Source of the DNA: Sulfurimonas sp.
GTDB lineage: Bacteria > Campylobacterota > Campylobacteria > Campylobacterales > Sulfurimonadaceae
DNA: 7,509 bases
Assembly (NCBI GenBank): GCA_030673275.1
Contig: DAOVJL010000052.1
Coordinates: forward strand, 1 to 7,509
Reading direction: 5' to 3'
The stretch's first letter is position 1, and each line of letters opens with the position of its first letter. The notes under the pieces are model-generated. The model searched no databases and was not told the origin of the DNA. It saw only the letters and a program-made list of their open reading frames with translations. The translations under genes and the position numbers were made by a program. Of the stretch, positions 6,348 to 7,509 are shown piece after piece.

Positions 6348-6370
6348 ATTGTGATATTTTTGTTACAAAA
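6320..6370 (+). repeat. Two pairs of TTGT direct repeats with 11-bp period upstream of the regulator
   Basis: TTGT words begin at 6320, 6331, 6349 and 6360, which gives two pairs each spaced exactly 11 bp. The units are TTGTACACTAT, TTGTAATATTT, TTGTGATATTT and TTGTTACAAAA. The third shares the decamer TTGTGATATT with the sqr promoter (222-231). Tandem 11-bp direct repeats are the geometry bound by PhoB/OmpR-type dimers (established), so this is a candidate autoregulatory site (inference). Confidence 0.4.
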
Positions 6371-6390
6371 TTACACGAAATTTGTGTCTA

Positions 6391-7338
6391 TTAATTTAAC
6401 TTCCAATATAATATATAGTTATCCCTACTTGAACTAAATATTTCTTTTTCATTTATAAATTTGATTTTATTGATAACATTTTTGTGTCCAATTAAACGAT
6501 TATACATTTTTTTCGTTTTTGTATTGAAAAGTTGCAAGACATTTTCCTCTCCACTTGAGTAAATACCAATAGTACCACTTGGACTTATTCCCACGCAAAA
6601 AACTAAAAAATCACTTTTAATATAATATGGCTCCTGATTTTTTTTATAAACCCCAACCCGTTTGTCTTGTCCAGCTGTGATTATAGTATCGTTACTAAAA
6701 GCAACTTTGAAAATATTATCTACATTTTGAGAAGAGTATATTTTGTCAATGGTTGAACTTTTTGTATCTATTATTTTAACAGTTCCACTCTCATCCGCAG
6801 TAATCATTTTATTTTTATTTGTACTTAAAACTACATCACTTAAAGCACTGTAAGAGATGTGAGTATTGTATATATTATATTTTTCTGAAGTGTCATAGAG
6901 CATTATATCCGCGCCTAATGTAGCAAATAAAATCTGCTCATCATTTACAAAACGAACCTTTTTTATAATGAGTTTTTTATCTTCATTTATAATCTGTTTT
7001 AACATATGGTTTTCATATATCCAAACATTTCGGTATGAGTCTTTACCCACACTTAGTATTAATAGTTTACCATTTAAATAATCTATACTGAGGATATCAG
7101 CAGGTATGATTTTATTCATAGAGGAGGTTAGTGGCGGTAGTGAAATTTGATCTATTATTTTTGTGGTTTTAATATTGAAAATATCCACAGTACCCATATC
7201 ATTACCGGCATATAATGTATTTCCGTTTACTATAAAATCATTTACAAAACCTACAGAGATAAAACGAGAAGTATGGGGTATATCTTCAGCGTATGTTACA
7301 TTAAAGAGTAAAAAAATGAGTATATATAATCTGTTCAC
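6391..7338 (-). CDS. Exported WD40-like beta-propeller protein
   Basis: The 315-residue protein starts with a signal peptide (MNRLYILIFLLFNVTYA, cleavage probably after A17). The mature part of about 298 residues is all-beta with WD40-like repeat endings: GTVDIFNIKT (49-58), ADIMLYDT (143-150), GTVKIIDTK (185-193), DKRVGVYKK (225-233), NVLQLFNTKTKK (266-277) and DNYILYWKLN (306-315). The length fits a seven-bladed propeller facing the periplasm. The start is a GTG; an in-frame stop lies three codons upstream and no other start keeps the signal peptide. Its ribosome binding site is poor. It lies 15 bp after a receiver-protein gene, so co-transcription is likely. The architecture resembles NapL, the propeller protein of Campylobacterota nitrate reductase operons, but no nap genes are here, so I do not assign that name. 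It could be a periplasmic ligand-binding or scaffold partner of a signalling system. Confidence 0.75.
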   Translation of the reverse strand: MNRLYILIFLLFNVTYAEDIPHTSRFISVGFVNDFIVNGNTLYAGNDMGTVDIFNIKTTKIIDQISLPPLTSSMNKIIPADILSIDYLNGKLLILSVGKDSYRNVWIYENHMLKQIINEDKKLIIKKVRFVNDEQILFATLGADIMLYDTSEKYNIYNTHISYSALSDVVLSTNKNKMITADESGTVKIIDTKSSTIDKIYSSQNVDNIFKVAFSNDTIITAGQDKRVGVYKKNQEPYYIKSDFLVFCVGISPSGTIGIYSSGEENVLQLFNTKTKKMYNRLIGHKNVINKIKFINEKEIFSSSRDNYILYWKLN

Positions 7339-7353
7339 AAGTTTTTAATCTTT

Positions 7354-7509
7354 CTATTCCCTATTATCTAAAGTAATTTTTTGCACTGTTATAAATAATG
7401 TCTCAATTAATTTTGATATATTTATTGGTTTTAGCAGATATGCACTAATGTCAAATTTTTTTGTTTTTTCTGAGATGTCTGTATAGTTTGCAGCGGTTAA
7501 TACGATAAT
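7354..7509 (-). CDS. C-terminal end of a receiver-domain (response regulator) protein, 5' truncated by window
   Basis: On the minus strand the frame is open from the window edge to a TAG at 7356-7354 and gives 51 residues. It shows the second half of a receiver domain: a beta4 strand IIVLTAAN with the conserved Thr (T5), then SAYLLKPINISKLIETL with the conserved Lys-Pro (K27-P28) and the last helix. Only about 12 residues follow this helix, so the receiver is the final domain, either of a single-domain regulator or of a hybrid kinase. The signal-peptide propeller gene begins 15 bp downstream, and both probably share a transcript. The phosphate-acceptor Asp lies outside the window and cannot be checked. 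Confidence 0.8.
   Translation of the reverse strand: MIVLTAANYTDISEKTKKFDISAYLLKPINISKLIETLFITVQKITLDNRE

Noticed and set aside
6351..6368. CRP/FNR-like dyad TGTGA...TTACA upstream of the regulator
   Set aside because: The half-sites are 8 bp apart instead of 6 and the second is imperfect. The direct-repeat reading is better.
6373..6387. ACAC/GTGT inverted repeat just after the propeller gene, as a terminator
   Set aside because: Only a 4-bp stem is perfect and the following tract is a mix of A and T, too weak to claim termination.
6391..7338. Naming the propeller protein NapL
   Set aside because: Only the architecture (signal peptide plus propeller, similar length) agrees. No nap genes are present and WD40-like sequences are too variable to name by eye.
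1..7509. tRNA, rRNA, CRISPR, insertion sequence or phage attachment site
   Set aside because: No regular spaced repeats, transposase-like frames, terminal inverted repeats or conserved RNA gene sequences were seen; gene-free stretches are short.

Overview
The window is AT-rich bacterial DNA that looks like a chemolithotrophic member of the Campylobacterota (Sulfurimonas/Sulfurovum-like). The reasons are the codon use (TTA, ATA and AAA are frequent), the compact strings of genes, a long sulfide:quinone oxidoreductase, and the density of two-component genes. Genus and species cannot be fixed from the sequence alone.

Layout. (1) Bases 1-99 are the 3' end of an unidentified plus-strand gene. (2) A promoter region near 200-243 is followed by sqr (277-1746, sulfide:quinone oxidoreductase). 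Then comes a 53-residue membrane-like small protein (1769-1930), 22 bp downstream and with its own good ribosome binding site. The unit ends at a 24-bp perfect palindrome (1943-1966). (3) A second plus-strand pair follows. The first gene (2012-2818) encodes a peptide-deformylase fold that has lost every catalytic and metal-binding residue and is fused to three membrane helices with a CxxC loop. Ten bp later comes a large soluble hybrid histidine kinase (2829-5489) with an N-terminal helical domain, an Aer-like PAS domain, HisKA/HATPase, a degenerate receiver, a true receiver and an HPt domain. (4) On the minus strand, converging stop-to-stop on the kinase, is an OmpR/PhoB-type response regulator (5490-6239). 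Upstream of it in the same direction lie an exported beta-propeller protein (6391-7338) and, 15 bp before that, the C-terminal end of a receiver-domain protein that runs off the window (7354-7509).

How the parts may fit. The kinase is a complete His-Asp-His phosphorelay with no membrane segment of its own. The adjacent convergent OmpR-type regulator is its most likely final partner (inference from position). The pseudo-deformylase membrane protein is probably co-transcribed with the kinase and could be its membrane partner or sensor. The sqr promoter and the regulator's own upstream region both carry TTGTGATA-type direct repeats spaced 11 bp apart, the usual geometry for OmpR-family binding sites. 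This allows a testable model in which the locus is a redox- or sulfide-responsive phosphorelay acting on sqr. The repeats lie in very AT-rich DNA, so this link is a hypothesis. No tRNA, rRNA, CRISPR array, insertion sequence or integration site was found.
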